This document shows, piece by piece, positions 11,516 to 23,198 of a stretch of DNA of 64,000 nucleotides. The DNA lies in NCBI GenBank assembly GCA_010093685.1, contig MU006246.1, forward strand, positions 84,272-148,271. Reading direction: 5' to 3'. The stretch's first letter is position 1, and every line of letters starts with the position of its first letter. The position numbers and the translations under genes are program-made. The notes beneath the pieces were generated by a model. That model had not been told where the DNA came from and ran no database searches. It saw only the letters and a list, made by a program, of their open reading frames with translations. The DNA comes from Ophiobolus disseminans. Lineage: Eukaryota; Ascomycota; Dothideomycetes; Pleosporales; Phaeosphaeriaceae.

Positions 11516-14500
11516 GGGGTGGGCAGTGGGGTGTGAGGCTATATCTCCAAGAGCAAGCCGAGCAGAAGAGGCTAGCGAAGGTGGGCAGTAATTGCGGCTT
11601 GAGCCGAAGGCTGGTGGGAATAGTACAAGAGTATGCTAATGGAAGACTGAACGAGATTGGGTGGCGTGGGAGCTATGCGGTCATGAGGTGTCGATGTGCT
11701 CGTGCAAAGTTGCCTGTGGTTGGGGGAGACTTTGGGGGTTTACATATGTATGGCCAGATGGTACAGTCCTCGTTGCATCCCACGAATGGACAAGGATGAC
11801 GATCTGTTGTGGAAGGGCTTAGGAACAAGGAGGCATTCGGAAATCGAGACCAATACTGATACAGCAGGGTGGACAGGGAACTTCGCGCTCGCATGCAGCC
11901 AAGTGGTGATGAGGAACGACCACAAGTGTTGCTCGGCATGGGAGTTTAGTAAGAGTTGACCAGGTCTAGCGGTAGCAGGGGAGGGTGGTCAAGCTGCGGT
12001 GTCGTGAATGGGGGTCACTGCGGTGGATCAGGGATGCCATCTGAGGGCGCCAGCAGTATGAGCTCACAGACATCTTGGGGGCGGGCCGGGACCGGGACCC
12101 TCGCTACAGATGTGAACGGACAAGCAGTGGCTGCACTGGGCGGGTCTCAGGTGCACAGAAGTGTGGGGGTTCTTCCGCTCCAGACAGACGCCTGAGCCGC
12201 ATGCTATTGGGCATCATTCTGCTGGCGACTGATGCTGGTCTTCACTGAGCCCATTGGTGGAGAGCACTATATCGTACCCAGTCTTTGACGTGCGGTCCGC
12301 GTCGAGGAACAGAAGTCGTCCCAAACGCGATATGACTCTTTCCGATTAGCTGGCCCACAATATCGATGTGCTTGCGGGATGCTGAATCTGCAAGCTCGTC
12401 GCGAAGATCCAAGGCGCGCTAGCATCCTGGTGAGGATCTCATGCTGGCTTATCTTGGCTGACCTTTCTCACACGACTCAGTACCCGTGAGGGCAACCACA
12501 CGTGGGTGCGAATACGCGCTATTGTGCCCGTACTGAAAAGTGACGGCGGCCGCCGCGGCCTGCTGCCTCCCGAGACTCAGCTTGGCCCGATCCAGTCAAG
12601 CCAGTACGCCACTGTGGCAGACGGCGAATCGTGAGGCTCACCTTATGTAATAATGCAGTAGCTGCACAGAGGCATGCTGAGCGAACTCCCTTGGTTGGCT
12701 AGACACCTCGTATGGAAGCCCCGGGTTGTCAGCGTTTGGGGAGGTGCGCCTCTTCATTGCTGAACCCGACGGGGTGGGTGCGCCCAACGTTCAGTTACTT
12801 CGGCGACGTTCGATCACCGTACGAAGCAAAAACAGTCCATTGTGACGGTAGAGAACAAGACGCCTCCACGGCATGCGGGTATGTACAAATGATGTGCTTT
12901 GTGGATAATGATCGTGACCAAACCTGAAGGCCCGAGGTATCCATCCCACTGGATTGGAGTCGAAGCCCGTGCGCTTGCTGTGGGGCTCCCCCAATCCCGT
13001 TCAAGCCATGATTGGCTGGTGGCTGACATCGAAAAAGTAATTCCATTACATACCGGCCGTCTGGTTAGATCTCAATCTGCGTAAAGACAACATCTCCACC
13101 ACGCATCGCTCTTCTATCTTGGTCCCATGTTTCTTCCCCTTTCGGACGAGTATGCATACGGCCATCTACTCTCGATTCCTTGAGCTGGGCCGTCAAACAC
13201 AAGCTTATACGCCACCGTAACTTCAACACCAGTGGCTTCAACATCGCCGACTTGGTCTGGCCACTGCATCGACAGGGCCCCCTGCTCCATTTGCTTCCAA
13301 TACCATGGACACGAGGCAGCCTCAATTGGAACTGCGTACGCCTCGCTCAAGAAATGTTCAGCGCGCTTCGGGTTTAGATTCTCATCATTTGCCTGCGTTT
13401 GTTTGCAGCCCATGCCTTCTCTACCCAGGAGTGTTTCAAGCGACCCTGTTACGTATGATCCTTTCCAGGCCCGTTCTCGTACTGTCCAAAATTAGCCTTC
13501 CGGAACGACTCGTTACCCTGACCATGTGGTATAATTCGATATTGTCGTTTGATCGACATGTCAGTATTATTAAAAACACCGTAAACGGCACCAGAGCAGC
13601 GTCTTTTGTAAATCAAGGGACCACATGGTTATTCGCCGGGGCCCAGCGTTCGACGTCGGCGAAGGCGAAGGCAGATTCATTGCCAACATTTCGGAGCTGT
13701 GTGACTGGACAATGTGGACCTATTTGGTGAGTCCTTCCCCTCAGTCATAATCACAACTTCCCACGGCAGTGACATTCGGACAGCCAGAGTAAATCATCAG
13801 GAGCAGCGTGCACATTACTATCTCTTTTTGCCATGGCCGCGCACTGCAAGGGCCCTTAATAGTACTTTATCTCTGTTCAATTCAGTTGGTTATGCGATAT
13901 GTGCCCCAAGGATTGAAGACGGGCAAAATTTAGTCGCCATTGCCAGATTAGGTCGCTTTCGTTCCCATCTTCGATAACGTGTGGTATCGTGGGGTGGCCT
14001 TGTCAGCGCTTGACTGTTTTTTGCAACAGTGGCAGCAAGAGCTCCGCGGACACGTGGGTTACTCGGACGTTATTTCATGCTCTTCTTCGAATTTTCCACG
14101 ACCTCAGATCGCCCTGCCGTCACAAGCACGGCCTGGTTTGACCGACCCAGTGCGCCTTGCGAATGACGCAGGTGGATGGGCGGCTGAACAAACCGCTATT
14201 CCGAACGTGTGGACCTGCAGTAGCCTCAAACAATTGCAGGGGATTGCCACAAACCCTCTCAAATTCCAAGACACAATTCATGGCATGATTAAACCGCAAA
14301 CATCAGCACACACGAGAGGTAGTCCAGATGGCGGTATCTGAGCGACGCATACCCTCTTCAAGCCACCTATTGGATCTGACTCTCAAGTCGAAAAGCAGAA
14401 GCCCAAGGTAGAGAAACACTAGGACCGAAGACGTGACCAAGTCTAGGTCCATGTCGGTATCTGCATTCATATCCTTGGCTGCTCTCACATGCCCTTCATG

Positions 14501-17500
14501 TCGTGCTAGTGGTTCAACCACTCAGAGACAAACCCCATAGACTTGCCTGGTCTACGCGCGGACGGCGGCACGCGCAGGATGCGGCAACGGCCCTTCTACG
14601 GCCATACCTGATGGATGTCCGCTCTTCGCTTCAGATTCATAATGGTTCCGTCGCTTCTTTTTGAGCAGCAATTGTGCTACCCTTGGGGTTCAGTGCTGCG
14701 GCGAAACGTCAATCGTCACCCCACGCGACTGCAGTGCGCGACGCCAAGACATGTCAAAGTCGATTGAGCCTAGCGTGTGTCAGTGCGCAGGGGCTTGTCT
14801 TCCACTTGAAGCCGCCTGGTGGTGTTTCATTCACCCATGTTCCCTGACCTCAAAACCTCAACCACGTCCTCGTGCTGTGTATGGCGCACAACGTACGAAC
14901 GCCACCTTCTTTGAAGCCTGCCACTTCTGCCATTGCATTTATCAGATCCTAGTCCAACGAAAATAGAATCGGGCCGTCTCCTTGACTGTACACACGACTC
15001 ACTGCACGAGTGGCTGGCATCAGCATTCTTCTTGTCGCCCGAAAATCTCAATCCGCGATTTGCAAGGATCGGAGCTCACATTGCAGTTGGATCTGAGCGT
15101 GCATAGGTTTTCTCTCCAACCTTTGACAGCACTATTTGAACTTGAAAGAGAATCTCACACCCAGCAACAAACAGCCAATGCAATTAGGAGGCAATATGCA
15201 ACGGCCACCAGTCTTCTGTTGTGATGCAGAAGCTATGCCTCCCCTTTGCAATCTAGTATTACAGCTTTGCCGCCACCCTGTGCAGGGAGCGCCCTAGAGT
15301 AAAAGCTTCGCATCTGCAAGCACCTCGAATCAAGGCTTCGTGTTGTACCGCTGATGGATCCCATCAGACCCATCAGCGTCCTGATGTTGCGGTATCTTAT
15401 GCATCACGTTCCGCAGAACGCCGGTCGGGGGATTCCGCATGATTACATTAGAGTACAACGGTCTTAGCAAACGTAAGGTTCGCTTTCTAAAGGTATAAGG
15501 AATTTGACTAGGACAAACAGCGTTCAATGTGCTTTGCCAAGCCCGGCTTCACATACTCCTCACATCCCACGATCTGCAGTCGATTCTAGACTTGGAATCC
15601 TGGTTGGATAGCCCTCAATACACAAGCGCAAGCAGAAGTCCAGAGACTGCGAACATCTCAAGGTGTAGAACTTGCATCGAAAGTAAGCGCTACAAGGCCT
15701 GTCCCCTCATACCCAGTGCATGTGTGGGCTTCCACTATAGCTGTCACACTCGGTAGCTCGATCACAGTGGGTCTATCATTGCCAACCTCATTGCAGCACC
15801 GAGAGTCCTTCAAAAGCAAATGCAGTATCCATGGCTATCCTGACGCTTTTTCAACCGATCAGAACACGAATGCGATGTCTCAATTAGTATTTCGTCGGTA
15901 TCGGATTCACGCACACTACTCCACAAGCTGCACTTACACACCTAATTTCAGCACGCGGCTGTTGCCATCAGCCTTGGACTACGTATGCAAAATCATTCGA
16001 ATCTGCCAATGTTTGAGTCCAAGTGCATTCTTTCACACTACGATAGTCCTCCTGTTTGCTCGTCGCACAGCAATTTCGGTGTCTCAATTCAATACCTTGC
16101 CTCAGCAACGTCAATTTTCTAATAATATGCGTGCCGAGCAAGGGTTACCAAAACCCAGGTAAATCAGACGTCGAGTAGTCTCATGCTCTCCTTTTATTCC
16201 TACTTTCAGCATTGTCTGCATCTGTTGGCGAGTCAGCATTTGCTACGATTGGGTCTCGATCGCGGCCGGAACATCTATGCGACAACCTACCGAGATCCAG
16301 AACCCCTGTCGCTGCTGTCAGCATGCAAGATTGGCCCAAACGGCGGAAGCGGCAAACTCTGAGTAAGGATGGAGAAAGAGCCGATCCTCACGCGCATGTC
16401 TCCACGGCTCTAGGGTTGGTCTTTTGCTGACGTATGATGCAACGTCATGGCCATGTGCGGGTATAACCACCCGTGCCTAAAGTTGCTATCGCAGCGTCGA
16501 AAGCGGAGGTACAGAAAAGATTACCTACGGAGAACATCAACTTTCGAGCAAGGCACAAATTTCCCAAGCAAAGCCTCAACATGGGGTAAGGATCCAACGC
16601 GAACTAATCATGCATCTTATCTACAATGTGACTAGTATGGAGTTTCTCTCAAACTCCGATTAGCACACGCGCATCTTGTACAATGCCCAATCGGAGTTGC
16701 CCACTCTCTAATTGCCTACGCCCCCAGTCACTGTCGCCAATCTGAACCGAAACGTACGTCCATCTAGGTGTAGCAACAATCCGACAGGTCGCTTCATATC
16801 CCAACAGCACTCCACCCCGCAAATCCCGTCATCATCGTCGGCAAATTTCCTCTATCAGGGTTCTCGCTACGCCTGGTGATCTGAGATGCGCTAGAAGCTT
16901 GTGATGGCTACCGTTTTTGGCGACACGCATGCATGGTGCTACGGCGGGCAGCCTCACGACGAACCTCCATATCCAGGGCTCGAATGAAACGGCCTGTTTG
17001 ATCGCCAGGGAAGTTCTCGCCGACCAGTTTGATGCCTGTTTTCTTGACTAACATCATGGACATGATCGGTGGACAGGTCGTACTGGAAGTGGCAGGCGTC
17101 CGACACCCGGCGGGCAACATATTGAATTCTAAATGACAGTGTTGGTGTCAGTGCCAGTGTCGGTGTCACTGCAAGAAGCCGCGACCTGTCATTTTCTGCC
17201 CTTTACCAGCCCGCTGGGCTGCCGCGATCTCGTATCCGATTGCGCCGCTGTGTTACCCGCCTCCAGCGCTTCAGCGTAGACCCGCGGCATCCTCCTAGCA
17301 TCTGTCTCGATCTATGCCTCACGACTCGATCCTGCATTTTCCCAAAGATCTTGCCGTCCCACGCATCTCGGAACGCGGCGCGTACATCGGTCTCAGGTTT
17401 CCTGGATCATGCACGAGGCTCTGGTTTGGGTAAGTGCACTTCGTATATCCCTGAGGGCTGTGAGGACACGCTAAAACCCCCACCGAGAACTTGACGAGGC

Positions 17501-18967
17501 ACTCCTAGCGTGTAGTCGGGAGAAGGTGGCTTGACCATGACGATGGATTAGGGCTTGAGCATGGCAGATCGGAGGCAATGAGGCATGGCGGGTAGGATGT
17601 ATCAGAAAAGGAGAGAGCTGAGCTGCGGCATGTGAGTGGCGAGGACTGCACTTGGTTTGCATTTGAATAGCTATGTTTCACAAGATTGAGGCGGCGACTT
17701 GCCATGCTAACATCGATGCGTGCACATGTTCCTGTCTTTTTTGGTCAAAGCGAGTACCGCAAGTGAGGCGGACCGAGACCACAAGCCAGAGCAAGATAAC
17801 ATAGAACACACGAAAGGTAAGGATCATCATTCCAAAAGAGTAGTCGATCTCATCTCGTATCAACGATAGCTTCACTACTAACACGATCAACACCAACGCT
17901 TCACTAACCAACACTCATAATCTCATCCCACGCTTCAAAGATACAGGGCATCCCGACCAATCCCTCAGCATCACATCGCAGGGTCTCCATCACCAGCTTC
18001 GTGGATTTCCGCGGCCATTTTGAATCTTGCCAAAACCTCTCTATCTGCCCCGTCCCACTGTATCGCCCCACGATGTACTAGGATCTTGCAGCATCGCAGA
18101 TAGTGGCATTCATGCCGCGCGAGCTGGGTACATGAATCGAACTGGCCTGATAATGATCAAGAGCTGGATCGATTCAAATCCCATGGTAGGATCCAGAACC
18201 TCAGTTTCGAGGTCATGCAAAAGCAACGGCTGGGCAGAGATGGTGGATTGATGCACATATCAGATGGCGTGATAGTCTAGACAGCGATGCGGGTCTTGAT
18301 GTAGTGTGAGGCCAGTATAGACTTCAACCTTGAAGCCGAAGTATCTTCGTCGCTCTCGGCGGGTAGATTACGTTACTACAAGATAATCATCTGGCTCCTC
18401 TTACTCTTATTCTAAGACATCATGCTATTATAGCAATTTAATTTAGAGTTGCAGCCTCGGTTTCAACATCAAGGAGATAGTGTTAGGCCGGGCATTGCGC
18501 AAATCCCGGAGCACGTCTCCGATTCGGTACCAGATGTCGACGATATTGACCTGGTACATCTCCTATACATTCATCACCTGTCTTCTATGCATCATAAAGT
18601 GCGGGAAGAACCTACCTTCGCATGATGTGTTTAGACGCAGTCTCCCAAGATCTTGTGAACTTCCATCTGGGCAAGGTTCACATCCTGATCTACTCCACTT
18701 TTAGCGTATCTGTGATCGGAAGTAAAGGCTATAGGCAACAACATCAAACTCAAAACTACCTGTGCTTGTTTCGATACGGCTAAAGTTTGAGTGCGTGACG
18801 AGGAATCTTGGCGTAGGCACGTGCATCGATTAAATAAGCGTTGCCGGAGATACGGTAAGTCGCGGTGGCAAAACATCAGAATCTCATACTCAACCACATC
18901 TCGTCGCTCTAACCCAGAACTTACTAGTTTTTAAACCGCAAAGATTAGCCAAGATCACCCAAATTCG
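11516..18967. other. gene-poor region with only traces of possible decayed coding sequence
   Basis: 7.4 kb without a gene I can support. Bases 11516-12300 should hold the azf1 promoter. Two stretches read like protein but lie in isolated frames: 13114-13413 minus (around CPWYWKQMEQGALSMQW) and 13627-13730 plus (FDVGEGEGRFIANISEL, ending at a possible GTGAGT donor). Around 14700-14960 minus, short protein-like runs are separated by stops and frame changes. These could be remnants of dead genes. A short GTGTCAGTGCCAGTGTCGGTGTC-like imperfect repeat lies at 17130-17170. Confidence 0.35.
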
Positions 18968-19116
18968 ATGCAGACGGAGATAGCAGACTCCCAGTCAAAC
19001 TCAGCTGGTAGCGGGCAATATGCTCGCGCCGCGAAACGCCCGGCTCCTGAGGAAGTAAACGACGCGCCTGCTGCCAAAAGGTTTGAGAGCTCTGTTGATT
19101 GGTCGGATTCACCAGA

Positions 19117-20079
19117 GTAGGCTGGTAAATGGGTATAGGTTGGGTTGGGGTTGGGTTCAGTCACGTGATGACCCAACTCTGACCTAACCCNNNNNNNNNN
19201 NNNNNNNNNNNNNNNNNNNNNNNNNNNNNNNNNNNNNNNNNNNNNNNNNNNNNNNNNNNNNNNNNNNNNNNNNNNNNNNNNNNNNNNNNNNNNNNNNNNN
19301 NNNNNNNNNNNNNNNNNNNNNNNNNNNNNNNNNNNNNNNNNNNNNNNNNNNNNNNNNNNNAACACCCTTGCGTCGGCAGCTTCTAGTTCGAAAACAGATT
19401 AGGCTAACACTATTTGACAAACGACTTAAGACAAATAAGCGATTAAGTAGATGTAGTGCACGTGTATAAATATTAATTGTTTTAGAGTTTCGTCATGTTC
19501 ATATAATGCTGTAGGCTAAGGTGTGATAAAAAGATGTGATAACCTAGTGCACAAACCCCACACTAAATTCAACGGCACTCAACCTGTAACAGCGCAGGCA
19601 AGATCAAAGATATCCAAATGCGGTGTGAATTAACTCAGAGGCATATGGGAGTGCGTAGAGACTCAGAAACCTTAGATTGTCTAACAACGCCTATAGGCCT
19701 TGTACGAAAGGGTATCAAAAAACTACCAAGCTATCTACAAACATGCACCCTTCCTCGTAGGATCTGGAGGATCCGGAGGATCCGGAGTCGGGCCGGATGC
19801 GAAGCGGGGTTGAAGCGGACCCGATACAGGGACAATGTGGAGGCAAGTAGAGGCAAAGCCTAATGCAACCTCGTTACACGACCCAGCTGGGTACCCCTAA
19901 CCCAACCCCAGCCCATCGTCCGTGCGACCCTACCCCAACCTATACCCAGCCTAAAATAACCCTACCTAACCTCTACCCATAGCCCGTGCGACCCAACCCC
20001 AGCCTCAACCCAAAATCCGTGCGACCCCTACCCAACCTATACCCAGCGGTGGGTACCCCGAACCCATTTACCAGCCTAC
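19117..20079. mobile_element. non-autonomous DNA transposon (MITE-like) inside the GCN5 pseudogene
   Basis: The ends are an 18-base perfect inverted repeat, GTAGGCTGGTAAATGGGT (19117-19134, and its complement at 20062-20079). They are flanked by a 6-base direct duplication ACCAGA (19111-19116 and 20080-20085). The interior has no transposase frame. It is dominated by GGGTTGGG/CCCAACCC-type subterminal repeats, including three CGTGCGACC copies near the right end. An assembly gap lies inside at 19191-19360, so the true length is uncertain. The 6-base duplication does not fit Tc1 (TA) or piggyBac (TTAA) and is short for hAT (8). I leave the superfamily open. Confidence 0.85.
19191..19360. other. 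assembly gap (170 N)
   Basis: Run of undetermined bases inside the inverted-repeat element, next to GGGTTGGG-type repeats that probably broke the assembly. Confidence 1.
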
Positions 20080-21323
20080 ACCAGAGATTCGACCTGCAAT
20101 TGCGGGCCGCATCGTCTCTTTTCCAGAGAAGGTACGCAGTTATCCTAACATGTTAGGGACGTATGTTAATCGCGCCAAAGCCGGCAGTTGCTGGCGAAAT
20201 CGAATTCCGAGTAGTCAACAACGACGGTGGTCGAGAGAGTACGATTATTCTCACAGGCATCAAGAACCTCTTCCAGAAGCAGCTTCCTAAGATGCCTAAA
20301 GACTATATTGCCCAGCTCGTATACGATCGCACTCATCTTTCTATCGCTATCCTCAAAATGCCACTTGAAGTTTTTGGCGGGATCACATACCGAGAATTTC
20401 AGGATTGCAGATTCGCCGAAATTGTCTTCTGCGCAGTCTCATCCAATCAACAGGTAAATACACTGACATTGTCTTGGGCACAGGCTCATCTACTCAATAG
20501 GTGAAAGGATACGGAGCGCACATCATGGCCCATTTGAATGACTACGTCAAAGCTACTTCTCCTGTCATGCATTTCCTGACCTACGCTGACAATTTTGCGA
20601 CTGGCTATTTCCAAAAGCAAGGGTTTACGAAAGAGGTCACTCTTCCCAAATCTGAATGGATGGGGTATGTGATATGCGTAAATTTGGTGCAAGATTTGTC
20701 TGACTTGAGACCAACGCAGGTTTATCAAGGATTACGAAGGAGGCACACTCATGCAATGCACTATGCTTCACCAGATACGTTACCTTGAGGCTGGTCGTAT
20801 GCTCTTGAAGCAGAAGGAAACTGTACACGCTAAGATCCGCGTTCTTAGTAAAAGCCATGTCGTTCACCAACCACCACAGCAATGGGCTAATAGCGTTGTC
20901 CCTCCAATTGACCCGCGGTCTGTACCTGCTATTCAGGCTACTAGGTGGTCTCCGGAGATGGATGCGTTAGCACGGGAACCACGCCGCGGACGCCACTTCA
21001 ACATATGTTGACTTGTCCTGTATCAGATCCAGAACCACAAACAAGCATGGCCATTTCTTAAGCCAGTTGACAAGGACGAAGTCCCTGATTACTACAAGAC
21101 TGTGAGCTCGCCTATGGATCTGACTTCCATGGAGGAGAGACTAGAGAGTGGCTTTTACACCACTCCAAAGCTCTTCATTGATGATCTTAAGCTGGTCTTT
21201 GTCAATTGTCGGTTGTAAAATGACGCAACAACAATATACGTCAAGTGTGCGGCCAAGCTGGAGAAGTACATGTGGTCACTTGTTAAGGAGACTCCAGAGT
21301 GGTACGACTTACTTGGAGAGTGA

Positions 21324-23198
21324 GCCCTGGGCATCAAGTGTTGGCTTTGCGTTTCCATGTAGCACAACGGACCTCGTATGAGACCAAGGGACCAGGGTAA
21401 GTAACTTTGGACGGGCGTCTAACAGATCTGTAACACCGGCCATGATTGAAGCCTATTTCCAACTCGCAAGCGTGTGGGTGAACGCCCGCATTCACATTTG
21501 ATCCTTCATATTATTGCCGAACGCGTAACAGGACCAGTGAGGGAAAAAGAGAATAGAGCCCTTAAAACCACTGCACAAGATGCACGCTTTGTTGCATTTT
21601 CTCAAGATCCTGCATCATGTACGGGACGGCGAACATCTCTGTGCGTATTGGCGTCTTGCGCATGTGGCACAGTTACTATGGGTTGAGCAACAATGTGTAA
21701 AACAGCCCGGAAAAAACCCATAGACGCAACGATTAAATTTGTCCATTGTCACTAGGCCTGAATATGTGCAATCTGGGTGCGAGGAAGCAGCCGTAGTTGC
21801 CGCGCGGGAAGACGGCACGCGACAAAGAAAACGAAGAACCATGCATAAGAGTGGTGCCTCAACCTCTAGGGTGTCGACATCTGAAAAGTGGCACGTCATC
21901 TGCTCAAAAAAGGGCCCAAATCCCAAAGTCGAGTGGAGCTGTTTGGTGATTGGTGTTGGAAGCGCCAACACTTGACAAACATTTCAGTAGACAACAAGCG
22001 CTCGCAATTTTTTCTTAAGAAGAAATGCAAGCCACCCAAACACCAAGTCAATCCTATAACTCAAGGCTGTTATCGCGCGACCTCCGTCGGTGGAGAAATC
22101 TACAGGCCGTGATTGGTATATATCCAGACCGCGCCGTGACTGCATAGCTAGTGCGCCGGCAACAGCACGCCGAGGCCCTCTCTTAGCTAAAAATGTAAAA
22201 CTTGTTACTCACACATTGCGTGTTTGGTAGAATACATGTATATGCCTCCATGCTTTGGCGAAATAGAGAAGCGTAGGTGTATGTGTGTGTGTATATGGTG
22301 GAGCGATGCAAGGAACTCTGAACAAGTCAATGCAAGACTGAACACAGCTACGACTACCAATATATTGATGATATAAGACTGTAAAACCGCCCTGACCACA
22401 GGAGAAACTTGGAAGGGGCGGAAGGGGAATTCGGCAACAACAACAAGGACAAGGGGAAATAGAACTCTCCCAGACAGCCATGCGCAATCACCACCTCCGC
22501 CGACGAAAATTTTGTAGGTACGCCAACTCTTTCGAATCCAGTAGTCCCTTCCAATACCAACACAAAATCGTGCCGACATTGTCTTGGTACTGGCGCACAC
22601 TGATCCCGCGGCGTCTACCACGTATCCCGAGGCAAGACACATATACTCCGGCGCCGACATGGTATTTCGCCCCTCGTTCCATTTTGCCCACTGCATCGTA
22701 AAACTTCTGGTCTCTCTGCGCGGATGCGACCAGTCTGCCATGCAAGTCATCCAGGTTAGTACCTTATAGGAGACTCGAGTTTCAAGCACTGACAAATCTT
22801 CCTAAGGACCCGGATACCTGTCGAACCTGCGATTATGTCAGCTCAGTGCTCAGGTTTATTATGCTGACAGTGTGGTGGTTGATGAAGCGATGGAAGGCAA
22901 GTGTGGGGAGCATGCAGCATGCAGACTCTGTCGCCCAACGACAACCCCACGATAGTCGCGTCATGCACTCCGTCACCCGCCTGCTCACGGAATGATAGTC
23001 GCGCAAGTGTGGGGGTTGAAGCGGGGAATCAGCTGCGCCAAGTCCCCCACAGCACACCGCAACAAGGTCGAGGAGGTTGGGATGGGAAACACGCCGGCCA
23101 CGTAAGTAGCTCTCGCAATGAGACGAAGCCTTGTGATAACTCTGGTGACGTGTCGTGGGCAGTCTTGCATGTGTGGGGTTGTGTGGAAGGAAAATAAC
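21324..23198. other. intergenic between GCN5 pseudogene and tup1 3' end
   Basis: 1.9 kb with no recognisable gene. The longest frame (22205-22795, minus) contains a low-complexity segment and has no homology signal I recognise. The 3' part is probably the tup1 untranslated region. A minus-strand splice acceptor series near 23110-23170 could serve an alternative tup1 last exon. Confidence 0.4.

Larger units (their letters stand above)
18968..21323 (+). pseudogene. gcn5: GCN5-type histone acetyltransferase with bromodomain, disrupted
   Basis: Reads as a full GCN5-like gene: start at 18968, then exon parts 18968-19116 and 20086-20131 (separated by an inserted element), 20181-20453, 20501-20664 and 20720-21323. 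The acetyltransferase core keeps FAEIVFCAV (catalytic Glu) and the acetyl-CoA loop QQVKGYGAHIM. The C-terminal bromodomain keeps NHKQAWPF, VPDYYK and NCRL. Introns of 47-55 bases are retained, so this is not a processed retrocopy. Three lesions kill it: the element after codon 49, TGA at 21009-21011 and TAA at 21216-21218 (where family members have Tyr after NCRL). Outside these the frame is intact, so decay is recent. GCN5 is normally a single conserved SAGA catalytic subunit, so a functional copy probably exists elsewhere in this genome. Confidence 0.85.

Noticed and set aside
19135..20060. Telomere-like GGGTTGGG/CCCAACCC tracts
   Set aside because: The units are irregular and not TTAGGG, and they lie inside a bounded inverted-repeat element with a target duplication.
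22205..22795. 196-codon minus-strand frame
   Set aside because: Includes low-complexity runs and an unremarkable hydrophobic segment; no recognisable family or clear start context.
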